Assembly: GCA_017511685.1 (NCBI GenBank)
Contig: JAFWJE010000009.1
Location: 1 to 51,462 of the forward strand
Origin: Candidatus Saccharimonadota bacterium
Lineage (GTDB): Bacteria > Patescibacteriota > Saccharimonadia > Saccharimonadales > Saccharimonadaceae
Reading direction: 5' to 3'
DNA: 51,462 bases
Shown piece by piece: positions 22,805 to 30,416 of this stretch. The notes beneath the pieces were generated by a model. It was given only the letters and a program-made list of their open reading frames with translations, was not told the DNA's origin and did no database searches. Position 1 is the first letter of the stretch; every line of letters starts with the position of its first letter. The position numbers were made by a program, and so were the translations under genes.

Positions 22805-23398
22805 TTACTCAGAAGCTTCAATTTCAAGGTACTTGGTAAGAACTGCAGCTTGAAAACGATAGTCAGACAATCGTTTATTATCGTGCTTCAAATGCTCGTT
22901 CACCAAATTATTAATTCGCCGGTCACGCTCTTTCGCATTTTTTTTGCGTTCGAAAGCGGCCAAAACCGCCATTGAAAAGATTAAAACCAACGATAAAATT
23001 GCCACTATCGTAAAAATTACTTTAAGACTCGGTACTTTTACAATTATGGCTAACGCCGTACCTAATACTGTCATCAACAGACAAAGTATTGTGGTTGGCG
23101 TATCTGCGCTAAGCTCCAATTCGGCAGAATTAGAGAACGTTTCTCTCCAATATTCCTTGGCTCTACCAGAACTGATAAAATCGCTCAGCCCTTCAATTTC
23201 ACCTTCGCATCTTTCCAATTTTTCCCGCGCAATTTGTCTAAAATCGCATACTAACTCTTCTTCCAAATCACGCATAGTGTTGGCGGCTTCTTCTATGCAT
23301 TCTGCTTCGTCCAAATCTTCCGATGAGGCCCGCATATAGGCCAAGGAAGATTGATACATAGCGCCAATGAAGACGTCTTGTAAATCTTCTTTTAACAT
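22805..23398 (-). CDS. Two-helix membrane protein, unknown
   Basis: I do not recognise this 197-residue protein. Residues 1-95 are acidic and helical with three Cys. Two membrane helices follow (about 103-120 and 127-148), then a basic, Asn/Arg-rich helical tail. The frame opens at GTG 23404, but GGGAGGT sits 6 nt before the ATG at 23398, which I take as start. It lies with rplK on the minus strand inside the otherwise plus-strand nusG-rplA region. Confidence 0.75.
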   Translation of the reverse strand: MLKEDLQDVFIGAMYQSSLAYMRASSEDLDEAECIEEAANTMRDLEEELVCDFRQIAREKLERCEGEIEGLSDFISSGRAKEYWRETFSNSAELELSADTPTTILCLLMTVLGTALAIIVKVPSLKVIFTIVAILSLVLIFSMAVLAAFERKKNAKERDRRINNLVNEHLKHDNKRLSDYRFQAAVLTKYLEIEASE

Positions 23399-23441
23399 AA
23401 TCACACCTCCCTCTTATGTTAATGTAAAACTCACCCCATCT

Positions 23442-23469
23442 ATTATACATAAAAAAACTTAAAAATCAA
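23442..23469 (-). promoter_or_regulatory. Promoter of the 22805-23398 gene
   Basis: On the minus strand, TTGATT (23469-23464), 16 bp, TATAAT (23447-23442), just after the rplK terminator. Confidence 0.6.
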
Positions 23470-23471
23470 GC

Positions 23472-23499
23472 AAAAACCGCTAGGATTCTAGCGGTTTTT
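23472..23499 (-). terminator. Terminator of rplK
   Basis: Stem AAAAACCGCTAG/CTAGCGGTTTTT (23472-23483/23488-23499) with loop GATT. On the minus strand it follows the rplK stop and ends in a T-tract. Confidence 0.85.
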
Positions 23500-23523
23500 T
23501 AAGTTGTCACTTATTTTAGATGC

Positions 23524-23955
23524 TTAACCTTCGACTTCCACACCCATTGAGCGTGCAGTACCGGCCACTACCTTCACGGCGCCATCCAAATCAATAGCAT
23601 TAAGCTGTTCCATTTTCTTCTTAGCAATCTCCTCAAGCTGCGCCCGAGAAATCTTACCAACTTTTTCTAGATTTGGCTTACCGGAGCCTTTTTTCAGATT
23701 GATAGCCTCGCGAATCAAATCATCAACTGGCTGTCCTAAACAGACCCAATCAAAAGTCCTATCCTCATAAACTTTAATGTGAACAATCACATTTTTACCC
23801 ATAAAATCTTTAGTAGCCTCATTAAACGGATTGATGAAATCCATCATATTAAGACCCCACTGACCAAGGGTAGAACCTACCGGAGGACCAGCCGTAGCCT
23901 TACCGCCGGGGATACGTAATTTTAGATTTCCGATACATTTTTTGGCTTCTGCCAT
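23524..23955 (-). CDS. rplK: 50S ribosomal protein L11
   Basis: L11 forms the GTPase-associated centre with L10 and L12. The 143-residue product has LRIPGGKATAGPPVGSTLGQ (the Pro/Gly-rich N-domain), MDFINPFNEATKD and the C-terminal GTARSMGVEVEG. I set the start at 23955 (MAEAKKCIG) behind AAAGGAATATA. The longer frame from 24003 has no signal. It is on the minus strand, divergent from rplA, although rplK-rplA is an operon in most bacteria. Confidence 0.97.
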   Translation of the reverse strand: MAEAKKCIGNLKLRIPGGKATAGPPVGSTLGQWGLNMMDFINPFNEATKDFMGKNVIVHIKVYEDRTFDWVCLGQPVDDLIREAINLKKGSGKPNLEKVGKISRAQLEEIAKKKMEQLNAIDLDGAVKVVAGTARSMGVEVEG

Positions 23956-24035
23956 ATTATATTCCTTTCGATTAGCGTTGCTTAAAAAGAAGCTTAGCAA
24001 CAAAATCGTGCGTAACTATTTTATTTTATCACATA

Positions 24036-24064
24036 TTGCCAAAAAGCACAAGATGCGGTATAAT
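24036..24064 (+). promoter_or_regulatory. Promoter of rplA
   Basis: TTGCCA (24036-24041), 17 bp, TATAAT (24059-24064). The 63-nt leader ends with AAAGGA before the ATG at 24128. A minus-strand promoter for rplK should lie in the same 170-bp gap (AT-rich TAAAAT repeats at 24018-24028), but I cannot fix it. Confidence 0.75.
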
Positions 24065-24127
24065 AATGACAACAAAATTAATTTGTTGGGAGAGCGTCCG
24101 CTCGTTATCACCACAGAAAGGAATTAC

Positions 24128-24979
24128 ATGGATGAGGAAAAATTTGCCAAATCTGGCAAAAAATCCAAAAAACACATTGAGGAAGTCAAGGCCGAGGAAG
24201 CTCGCCAAGAGAGAAAAGCTGAGAAAGCCGCCGCCGATGCGGAAGCTGCTAATAAACCAAAAGGTGAAGCCCCTAAGGTCCGCCCACTCCTAGAGCGCCG
24301 CGGCAAAAAATACCAAGAGGCCCATAAACTAGTCGATAAATCCAAAGTCTATACCCTAAAAGATGCTATCGAACTAGCCGCTAAGACTAGCCCTGTCAAA
24401 TTCGACGCTAGTTTGGAAGCTCACGTTCGTCTTGGTGTTGACCCACGTCAGGCCGATCAAAACATCCGCACTACTATCGTTTTGCCAAACGGCAACGGTA
24501 AGACTGTTCGCGTCGCCGTTTTTGCTCCGCTAGACGAGGTTAAAAAAGCCAAAGCCGCCGGCGCCGACATCGCTGAAGACGAGGAGTTCTTGAAGCGTCT
24601 TGAAAAGGGCGAAATCGCCTTTGATGTACTGATTTCTACCCCTCAGTACATGCCAAAACTCGGTAAATACGCTCGTACCCTTGGTCCAAAGGGTCTCATG
24701 CCAAACCCTAAAGCTGGTACCGTTACCACTGACGTCGAAAAAGCCGTCAAAGAAGCCAAAGCTGGTAAAGTTGAATATCGCGTCGATAAGCAATCTATTG
24801 TCCACATCGGTCTCGGCAAGCTTTCTTTCGGCTCAGATAAACTCTTACAAAACGCCAATGCTTTCTTTGACTCTCTAAAGAGCCAGAAACCAGCCTCGTT
24901 AAAAGGCCAATACGTTAAGTCAGTATTTATCACTACTACGATGGGCCCATCCATCGCCGTAGAAAATCTCTACAACTAA
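24128..24979 (+). CDS. rplA: 50S ribosomal protein L1 with charged N-terminal extension
   Basis: L1 forms the stalk at the E site and can repress its own mRNA. The start at 24128 follows AAAGGA. The frame from 23942 runs through the promoter and is excluded. Of 283 residues, about the first 60 are Lys/Glu/Ala-rich. The L1 fold follows ([61 protein letters not shown] of which [14 protein letters not shown] is the signature). It ends with a strong terminator. Confidence 0.97.
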   Translation: MDEEKFAKSGKKSKKHIEEVKAEEARQERKAEKAAADAEAANKPKGEAPKVRPLLERRGKKYQEAHKLVDKSKVYTLKDAIELAAKTSPVKFDASLEAHVRLGVDPRQADQNIRTTIVLPNGNGKTVRVAVFAPLDEVKKAKAAGADIAEDEEFLKRLEKGEIAFDVLISTPQYMPKLGKYARTLGPKGLMPNPKAGTVTTDVEKAVKEAKAGKVEYRVDKQSIVHIGLGKLSFGSDKLLQNANAFFDSLKSQKPASLKGQYVKSVFITTTMGPSIAVENLYN

Positions 24980-24991
24980 TTTAGCAGATCC

Positions 24992-25027
24992 AACAAAAAA
25001 CTCTTGTATTTTCAAGAGTTTTTTGTT
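24992..25027 (+). terminator. Terminator of rplA, with the rplJ promoter embedded
   Basis: A perfect 15-bp stem AACAAAAAACTCTTG/CAAGAGTTTTTTGTT (24992-25006/25013-25027), loop TATTTT. Confidence 0.9.
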
Positions 25028-25032
25028 ATAAT
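25004..25032 (+). promoter_or_regulatory. Promoter of rplJ-rplL
   Basis: TTGTAT (25004-25009) lies in the stem and loop of the rplA terminator. TATAAT (25027-25032) follows after 17 bp. Transcription would start at about 25039, just before the L10 leader. Confidence 0.7.
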
Positions 25033-25040
25033 AAATAACA

Positions 25041-25131
25041 GTTACCAAAGACAGCGACGGGAGTTATCCTTAATCATGTCGCCGAGGCAGCTTAAGCAAT
25101 GCGTCTTGAGCATCTTACATAGATTGGTAAC
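25041..25131 (+). ncRNA. Ribosomal protein L10 leader RNA
   Basis: The closing stem GTTACCAA/TTGGTAAC (25041-25048/25124-25131) and the internal AGACAGCGAC...GTCGCCGAGG (25050-25086) match the conserved L10 leader (Rfam L10_leader), including its kink-turn. The L10-L12 complex binds such leaders and represses rplJ-rplL. Placement directly before rplJ supports the call. Confidence 0.88.
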
Positions 25132-25180
25132 GATGTTTAACAATTCGACCAATCTTTATCAATCTAACTAAAGGAAACTT

Positions 25181-25702
25181 ATGGCTATTTCAAAAGATAA
25201 GAAACAGACTTTAGTTGCTGATTTAACTGAACTCTTAGACAGCTCTAGGATGACTGTTTTTGCCCGCTATCAAGGCCTCACCGTAGCTGAGCTCCAAGAA
25301 CTCCGCCGCGCCGCCCGTGAAAACGGCGTCAAAATCAAAGTCGTCAAAAACCGTCTAGTCAAAGTCGCTATGGGTGAAATCGCCGTCTACAAAGACACCG
25401 ATACCACCGGCCTCACTGGCCAGCTTCTCTACGCTATCTCTGATAGCGACGAAGTTGCCCCAGCCAAGGTTCTAGCTAACTTTGCCAAAGAGCACGAGGC
25501 TCTGCAGATTGCCGGTGCATTTAACGATACCGGTAGCAATCTTTCTGAAGATGAGATTAAGGCTCTTGCCGCTCTCCCATCCAAGAACGAGCTCATCGCT
25601 CAGGTCGTGGCTCAACTTCTCTCGCCAGTCACCGATTCTATCTCCGGTCTTTCCGGCGGTCTTTCCGGTATTATCTCTGGCCTAGAAGCCCACGCTGCTT
25701 AA
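25181..25702 (+). CDS. rplJ: 50S ribosomal protein L10
   Basis: L10 anchors the L12 stalk to 23S rRNA. The 173-residue product starts MAISKDKKQTLVADLTELL. It has FARYQGLTVAELQELRRAAR and KVVKNRLVKVAMGE, the rRNA-binding part, and a C-terminal helix for L12 dimers ending in a Gly/Ser-rich stretch. Length is typical. The start follows AAAGGAAACTT. Confidence 0.97.
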   Translation: MAISKDKKQTLVADLTELLDSSRMTVFARYQGLTVAELQELRRAARENGVKIKVVKNRLVKVAMGEIAVYKDTDTTGLTGQLLYAISDSDEVAPAKVLANFAKEHEALQIAGAFNDTGSNLSEDEIKALAALPSKNELIAQVVAQLLSPVTDSISGLSGGLSGIISGLEAHAA

Positions 25703-25739
25703 CCCAACAGTTAACCAGTAACTTTTTATTAATTAATCA

Positions 25740-25823
25740 GAGCCAAAGCCGCGACATGTGCGTGGCTTTGGCTCCATAATCAAAAGGAGAGTTGGAGAGG
25801 AGAATGTGTCTCCTCTCCACTCC
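25740..25823 (+). promoter_or_regulatory. Two stable hairpins between rplJ and rplL
   Basis: Hairpin one: GAGCCAAAGCC/GGCTTTGGCTC (25740-25750/25764-25774), 11 perfect pairs and no T-tract. Hairpin two: GGAGAGGAGA/TCTCCTCTCC (25794-25803/25809-25818) with an outer GGAG/CTCC, ending next to the rplL Shine-Dalgarno. They probably shape rplL mRNA processing or stability, since L12 is needed in several copies per ribosome. This is inference. Confidence 0.6.
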
Positions 25824-25837
25824 GAAGGAGAAAAATT

Positions 25838-26221
25838 ATGGCTGCTGACATTAAAAAACTCGCTGAAGAGCTTACTAAACTAACCGTTCTCGAAGTTAAC
25901 GAACTCAAGAACGTCCTTAAAGATGAATATGGCATCGAGCCAGCTGCTGCCGCCGTTGCAGTTGCCGGCCCTGCCGCCGCCGATGGTGGTGCTGCTGCCG
26001 CCGACGAAAAATCTGAGTACGACGTCGTATTAAAAGATGCTGGCGCTCAGAAAATCGCTGTCATCAAGGCTGTTAAAGAGGCCACCGGCCTTGGTCTTGG
26101 TGAAGCCAAAGCTATCGTTGATGGTGCTCCTGCTACCGTCAAAGAGAAAGTTGCCAAAGACGAAGCCGAAGCTCTCAAGAAATCTCTTGAAGAAGCTGGC
26201 GCTACCGTCGAACTCGCTTAA
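25838..26221 (+). CDS. rplL: 50S ribosomal protein L7/L12
   Basis: L12 dimers form the flexible stalk that recruits GTPase factors. The 127-residue product has the N-terminal dimer domain ([20 protein letters not shown]), an Ala/Gly hinge (about residues 38-55) and the C-terminal domain ([41 protein letters not shown]). Length is typical. The start follows GAAGGAGAAAA. Confidence 0.97.
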   Translation: MAADIKKLAEELTKLTVLEVNELKNVLKDEYGIEPAAAAVAVAGPAAADGGAAAADEKSEYDVVLKDAGAQKIAVIKAVKEATGLGLGEAKAIVDGAPATVKEKVAKDEAEALKKSLEEAGATVELA

Positions 26222-26269
26222 GTTAAATCTCCCCACCCGATTGGCCGAATTGTCATAACCTAGCAAATT

Positions 26270-26416
26270 AAAAAAAATAAATGGGTGTCGAAACGTGTGT
26301 TTTGCGCGACATAAGCTTGGCCATCCCGCCCCTTGGGACGCGGCGAGCGCGAAGCGCGACGCGGCCTTGAGCGGTCGCGCAAAACACATGTGAGACAGGC
26401 CCCATTTATTTTTTTT
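26270..26416. repeat. Long hairpin element, copy 1
   Basis: Outer arms of 16 bp, AAAAAAAATAAATGGG/CCCATTTATTTTTTTT (26270-26285/26401-26416), then GTC/GAC. An internal loop GAAACG (26290-26295) faces TGTGA (26389-26393). Inner arms of 15 bp, TGTGTTTTGCGCGAC/GTCGCGCAAAACACA (26296-26310/26374-26388), enclose a GC-rich centre with GAGCGCGAAGCGCGA. The A/T arms make it a bidirectional terminator after rplL. The same loop recurs at 33985-34165 with unrelated arms. Confidence 0.85.
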
Positions 26417-26424
26417 GATATAAT
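26416..26424 (+). promoter_or_regulatory. Extended -10 promoter of rlmH (leaderless)
   Basis: TGA-TATAAT (26416-26424) abuts the hairpin element. The -10 ends 6 nt before the rlmH ATG, so transcription would begin at the start codon. Confidence 0.7.
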
Positions 26425-26430
26425 ATTATT

Positions 26431-26862
26431 ATGATCAAAATCATCGCCGGCGGCAAAAAATCCAAAGATTGGATTAAAGAAGGCCAAGCAGAATATGAAA
26501 AACGTCTTAAAAAACCTTACGACGTCCATTTTGACTACTACGAAGATGCTAAAATCGCCGCATTTGCCTCTAATTGGCCATTTAAGGCCGATGAATATGT
26601 TATCCTACTAGATGAGCGGGGTCAAAATATCTCCTCGCCGGAGCTCGCTTCACGCCTTGAGAATGCCTTCAATTCTAGTAAAAAAGTGGTTTTCATTATC
26701 GGCGATGCCTTCGGTGTCAGCCCAGAAATTAGAGAAAAATCTGATTTTATATGGAGTTTTTCTAATTTAGTATTCCCACATGAGCTCATGCGCATTATGC
26801 TTACCGAGCAAATCTATCGCGCCCAAGAAATCAACAGAGGTGGAAAATATCATCACGTCTAA
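26431..26862 (+). CDS. rlmH: 23S rRNA pseudouridine-1915 N3-methyltransferase RlmH
   Basis: RlmH is a SPOUT methyltransferase that modifies helix 69 of 23S rRNA. The 143-residue product has the family layout: KIIAGGKKSKDWIKEGQAEY, EYVILLDERGQNISSPELA, VVFIIGDAFGVS in place of the common GGADG form, and the C-terminal LPHQLxRxMLxEQxYRA pattern (FPHELMRIMLTEQIYRAQEI) ending RGGKYHHV. Length is close to the usual 155. There is no Shine-Dalgarno. The promoter position implies a leaderless mRNA. Confidence 0.93.
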   Translation: MIKIIAGGKKSKDWIKEGQAEYEKRLKKPYDVHFDYYEDAKIAAFASNWPFKADEYVILLDERGQNISSPELASRLENAFNSSKKVVFIIGDAFGVSPEIREKSDFIWSFSNLVFPHELMRIMLTEQIYRAQEINRGGKYHHV

Positions 26863-26933
26863 CAATAAAACCATAAGCGCAATTTGTCAAAGTCAGCTTT
26901 ACAACATTTTTAGCTCCATATCTGTAAAAATCG

Positions 26934-26989
26934 TGGAAAACTTTTCCAAAAATCACCTTGACAAAAAAATAGCGTTGATATACTATAAT
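26934..26989 (+). promoter_or_regulatory. Promoter of the 27024 gene with an upstream palindrome
   Basis: TGGAAAACTTTTCCA (26934-26948) is a 15-bp palindrome 9 bp before a perfect TTGACA (26958-26963). The -10 is either TATACT (26979-26984, spacing 15) or TATAAT (26984-26989, spacing 20). The palindrome is a plausible operator. The rest of 26863-26957 shows no gene. Confidence 0.5.
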
Positions 26990-27023
26990 ATTAATACTAT
27001 ATTTAACAGACAGGATTGCGAGG

Positions 27024-27542
27024 ATGTCTGAATTACCAGAAAAACAAATAAAAAGACTTAGGAGTCTTATCCAAGAGGCTGAGACTAATTTGGCTGCCGC
27101 CAAAGAGCTTCTAATTTCCGTCTTAGGCGACGGTGAAGCTATTACTGCTCCTCGCGACGTTGTTTTAGACACCCCTGAAGGCAAAATTATCGAAGGCGTT
27201 TTCGATGGCCAAATCATGATTGACCAAGAAGGTAAAAATTACCCTGTTCCTGCCAACTACGCCTCCAAGTCCAAGCTCGTTGAAGGTGACATCATGAAGC
27301 TCACTATTACTCCCGAAGGCAAATTCCTCTATAAGCAAATCGGTCCAGTTGAAAGAAAGACCGTCATCGGCACCCTTACTCATCACGACGATAAATATTA
27401 CGTTGAGGTCTCTGGCAAAGAATATGAGGTCCTCTATGCTTCCGTTACCTATTTCCACTTAAAAGAAGGCTCCCAGGTCGCCGTTATCATCCCAGCTAAC
27501 AACGAAAACGCCACTTGGGCCGCCGTTGAAGCTGCTTTATAA
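27024..27542 (+). CDS. Conserved-looking soluble protein, unknown
   Basis: I do not recognise a named family. The 172-residue product has a helical, coiled-coil-like N-terminus (about residues 4-32, EKQIKRLRSLIQEAETNLAA). Two beta-rich segments follow: about 45-110 (VVLDTPEGKIIEGVFDGQIM, KLTITPEGKFLYKQIGPVER) and about 113-172 (IGTLTHHDDKYYVEVSGKEY). The second half resembles an OB-like or SH3-like barrel. There is no signal peptide or membrane segment. A short G-A-G-G before the ATG is the only ribosome-binding signal. It has its own promoter and terminator. Confidence 0.75.
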   Translation: MSELPEKQIKRLRSLIQEAETNLAAAKELLISVLGDGEAITAPRDVVLDTPEGKIIEGVFDGQIMIDQEGKNYPVPANYASKSKLVEGDIMKLTITPEGKFLYKQIGPVERKTVIGTLTHHDDKYYVEVSGKEYEVLYASVTYFHLKEGSQVAVIIPANNENATWAAVEAAL

Positions 27543-27545
27543 ATC

Positions 27546-27591
27546 AAAATCCAAAAAGCGTGGGTTTCTGCGAGTGGTTTTTTGGATTTTT
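27546..27591 (+). terminator. Terminator after the 27024 gene
   Basis: Stem AAAATCCAAAAA/TTTTTGGATTTT (27546-27557/27579-27590) with a 21-nt loop, ending in a T-tract. Confidence 0.75.
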
Positions 27592-27604
27592 ATCCCATAA
27601 AACA

Positions 27605-27613
27605 TGCTACAAT
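27605..27613 (+). promoter_or_regulatory. Extended -10 promoter of dnaX (leaderless)
   Basis: TGC-TACAAT (-10 at 27608-27613) ends 8 nt before the dnaX ATG. No Shine-Dalgarno is present. Confidence 0.6.
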
Positions 27614-27621
27614 AGTACTAA

Positions 27622-29049
27622 ATGAAGGCATTATATCGTAAATATCGTCCTACTAAATTGTCGGATGTCATTGGCCAAGATCAGGTCGTAAAACCTCTCA
27701 CCGCCAGCTTAAAATCCGGTAAAATTTCCCATGCCTATCTTTTTACTGGCCCACGCGGCTGCGGCAAGACCTCTGTCGCACGCATTTTTGCTCATGAAAT
27801 TAACCATTTTGACTATCAAATAGAAGATGAATATACTGACATTATTGAAATCGACGCCGCCTCTAATACAGGAGTAGATAACATCAGGGAATTAAGAGAG
27901 AAAGCCTGCGTAGCCCCTACTAAAGGCAAATATAAGGTCTATATCATCGACGAAGTCCATATGCTCTCAAAATCTGCTTTCAACGCCCTCTTAAAAACCT
28001 TAGAGGAGCCGCCAAAGAGTGTTGTTTTCATTATGGCTACCACCGACGCTTACAAAGTCCCCGTCACTATTACTTCGCGCGCCCAAAATTACGCCTTTAA
28101 TCTCGCCACCCCTGATATAATGCTAAAACATCTTGAAAATATCGCAAAGCAAGAAAAAATCGCCATAGAAAAGCCCGCACTCGAGGTTATCGTTAAAAAA
28201 GGTGGTGGCAGCTTCCGCGACACCATCTCACTTTTAGATCAAATTTCCACTATAACATCCAATGAAATCAAAAAAGCTGATGTTATCTCAATTTTGGGTT
28301 TACCAAATGATGACACTATAAAAGATCTCCTCTTAGCCTACAAAACTGGCGATGTCGCCAAAATCACACAAAAACTAAAAACTGTCTTAAATAGTGGCAC
28401 AAAACCAGAGATTTTAGCTGAGAATCTCATTTCTGCCATCATTGAAAATCCCGAGCCGGAACTTTTACCGCTGTTAGAAGAACTACCAAAAGTCAGCAGC
28501 CCATTCGAGGAGGCCAAAATCCTCCTTGCTTTCCTTGAACCCGCTAAAAAAATCCCTAATTTTCACTTCAATAGCTCCCTCGGCCACAATGCCGTCACCG
28601 CCTCAACAACTTCAACGGCTTCAACCGCCTCAACTACTCTAGTCACTCCAGTGACACCAGCTACCAAAGCAACTTCGACAATACCAATAGAATCAACAGA
28701 TAGCACTTCTAGCCTTAATTCTAAAGCTACCGGAGCACCTATAGCCCTTGATTGGTCAGCCTACATCGAAAACGCCAAAAAAAGCAATCTCATCGTCGGT
28801 AACATCCTCGAAAAATCTGGATACGAACAAATCGGCAACGAACTCCACCTGTACCCTGAGCGCAAAATCCACATCAGTATCCTAAAATCAAAAAATAACC
28901 TCGAACTTCTAAATAAATTCCTACCACCTGGAATCTCAGTTATCATTGAGAACAGTGCCAAAAAGCCTCAAAAAGACGACAAAATCGACCAAATTTCTGA
29001 TATAATGGGAGCAGTACAGGAGGTAAATAATAATGGAGTCCCATTCTAG
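27622..29049 (+). CDS. dnaX: DNA polymerase III clamp-loader subunit gamma/tau, zinc module missing
   Basis: DnaX is the ATPase of the clamp loader. Walker A is GPRGCGKTS (residues 43-51), Walker B VYIIDEVHML (106-115), and sensor-type TITSRAQ follows. Between IFAHEI and IEIDAASNTG, standard DnaX has a four-Cys zinc module. Here there is only a short HFDYQIEDEY stretch with no Cys. Residues about 320-375 are a Ser/Thr-rich linker. A short C-terminal domain follows, with no clear tau extension. The last 17 bases overlap dnaB, which suggests coupled expression of the two replisome proteins. Confidence 0.95.
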   Translation: MKALYRKYRPTKLSDVIGQDQVVKPLTASLKSGKISHAYLFTGPRGCGKTSVARIFAHEINHFDYQIEDEYTDIIEIDAASNTGVDNIRELREKACVAPTKGKYKVYIIDEVHMLSKSAFNALLKTLEEPPKSVVFIMATTDAYKVPVTITSRAQNYAFNLATPDIMLKHLENIAKQEKIAIEKPALEVIVKKGGGSFRDTISLLDQISTITSNEIKKADVISILGLPNDDTIKDLLLAYKTGDVAKITQKLKTVLNSGTKPEILAENLISAIIENPEPELLPLLEELPKVSSPFEEAKILLAFLEPAKKIPNFHFNSSLGHNAVTASTTSTASTASTTLVTPVTPATKATSTIPIESTDSTSSLNSKATGAPIALDWSAYIENAKKSNLIVGNILEKSGYEQIGNELHLYPERKIHISILKSKNNLELLNKFLPPGISVIIENSAKKPQKDDKIDQISDIMGAVQEVNNNGVPF

Positions 29050-30400
29050 TGATGAACTAGCCGGAAATGCTAGGATTACACCACAAGATGAAAATGCTGA
29101 GAAATCTTTGCTTGGCGCCATTTTATTATCTGATAATATTTTTCCAGATATCCTAGAGCGCGTTAGTGAAAATGATTTTTACGATGATAAACACCGCAAA
29201 ATCTACGCCGCAATGACCACGCTCTATAATTCCCATCGCCCCATAGATCTTCTTACTCTCACCTCTGAGCTTCGCGCAGCAAAAAATCTTAAACAGGTCG
29301 GTGGCGCTACTTACCTTACCGCTCTTACTAACTTCGTCCCCACCGCCGCCCACGCTTCAGCCTACGCCGATATTATTGCTGAATGTGCTATCCGTCGCCG
29401 CTTAATCACCGCCGGCACCAATATCGTTCAGAAAGCCTACGATGGAAAAAGCAGCATTACAGACCTCGTCGGTTCCGCTGAAAAGGACCTCTTCGCCGTA
29501 TCTGATAACACTGTAAAATCTGACTATTCCTGCCTTTCCGACCTCTTAGCTGACGCCTACGACCGCATCGAAGATTTACACAAAAATAAGGGCGCGCTCC
29601 GTGGCCTCAAAACCGGTTTTAAGGACTTAGACAAAAAGACTGCTGGCTTCCAAAAAGGTGATTTTATTGTCATCGGTGCTCGCCCAGCCATGGGTAAAAC
29701 CACCTTGGCTCAAAATCTAGCCTACAATATTGCCACCATTAATAACCGCGGCGTGCTATTCTTCTCTATGGAGATGTCCTCGAATGAAATCGTTGACCGC
29801 ATGGTCTCTGACGTCTCCGGCATTGATAACTGGAAAATCCGCACCGGCAACGTCTCTGATGAGGATTTTGCTAAAATCGGTGACGCCTTCGGCGAAATGG
29901 ATGAAGTCCCCATCTATATCGATGACACTTCTGCCATGACGGTCCTAGAGCTCAGGAATAAAGCCCGTCGCGCCGCCCATGATCACGACATTGGGCTAGT
30001 TATTATTGACTATTTGCAGCTCATCTCTGGTTCAGATCGCTATGCTGGCCAACGCGTCCAAGAAATCACTGAAATTTCCAGAGGCTTGAAACAGCTTGCC
30101 CGTGAGCTAGACATCCCGGTCATCGCCCTTGCCCAGCTCAACCGTGGCGTCACCAATCGCGACGATCCTCGTCCAGTCCTATCCGATCTCCGTGAATCCG
30201 GCTCCATTGAGCAAGACGCCGATCTCGTTATGATGCTCCACCGCCCAGATTATTACCACCAAAACGAGGAGGGCTACGAGGAAACTCATATCACAGAACT
30301 TCTCATCCAAAAACACCGCCATGGCAGCATCGGTAAAATTGATCTCTACTTCCATCCAGAACTTTTGCGCTTTATGTCACTAGACAAAACCCACGAATAA
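29033..30400 (+). CDS. dnaB: Replicative DNA helicase DnaB
   Basis: DnaB unwinds DNA at the fork. Residues about 15-115 form the N-terminal domain (PQDENAEKSLLGAILLSD). The RecA-like domain has Walker A IGARPAMGKTTL (214-225), DYLQLISG as Walker B and the DLRESGSIEQDADLVMML motif. The 455-residue length is typical and there is no intein. The start follows AGGAGGT inside the end of dnaX. Confidence 0.97.
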   Translation: MESHSSDELAGNARITPQDENAEKSLLGAILLSDNIFPDILERVSENDFYDDKHRKIYAAMTTLYNSHRPIDLLTLTSELRAAKNLKQVGGATYLTALTNFVPTAAHASAYADIIAECAIRRRLITAGTNIVQKAYDGKSSITDLVGSAEKDLFAVSDNTVKSDYSCLSDLLADAYDRIEDLHKNKGALRGLKTGFKDLDKKTAGFQKGDFIVIGARPAMGKTTLAQNLAYNIATINNRGVLFFSMEMSSNEIVDRMVSDVSGIDNWKIRTGNVSDEDFAKIGDAFGEMDEVPIYIDDTSAMTVLELRNKARRAAHDHDIGLVIIDYLQLISGSDRYAGQRVQEITEISRGLKQLARELDIPVIALAQLNRGVTNRDDPRPVLSDLRESGSIEQDADLVMMLHRPDYYHQNEEGYEETHITELLIQKHRHGSIGKIDLYFHPELLRFMSLDKTHE

Positions 30401-30401
30401 A

Positions 30402-30410
30402 TGTTATACT
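30402..30410 (+). promoter_or_regulatory. Extended -10 promoter, leaderless GTG start
   Basis: TGT-TATACT (-10 at 30405-30410) ends 6 nt before the GTG at 30417. The overlapping ATG at 30415 is followed at once by TGA and cannot be the start. Confidence 0.6.
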
Positions 30411-30416
30411 GGTTAT

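Noticed and set aside
28600-28740. Repeat of Ser/Thr codons in dnaX as a programmed frameshift site
   Set aside because: It is a low-complexity linker. I see no A-rich slippery site with a following stem, and the frame continues to the normal stop.
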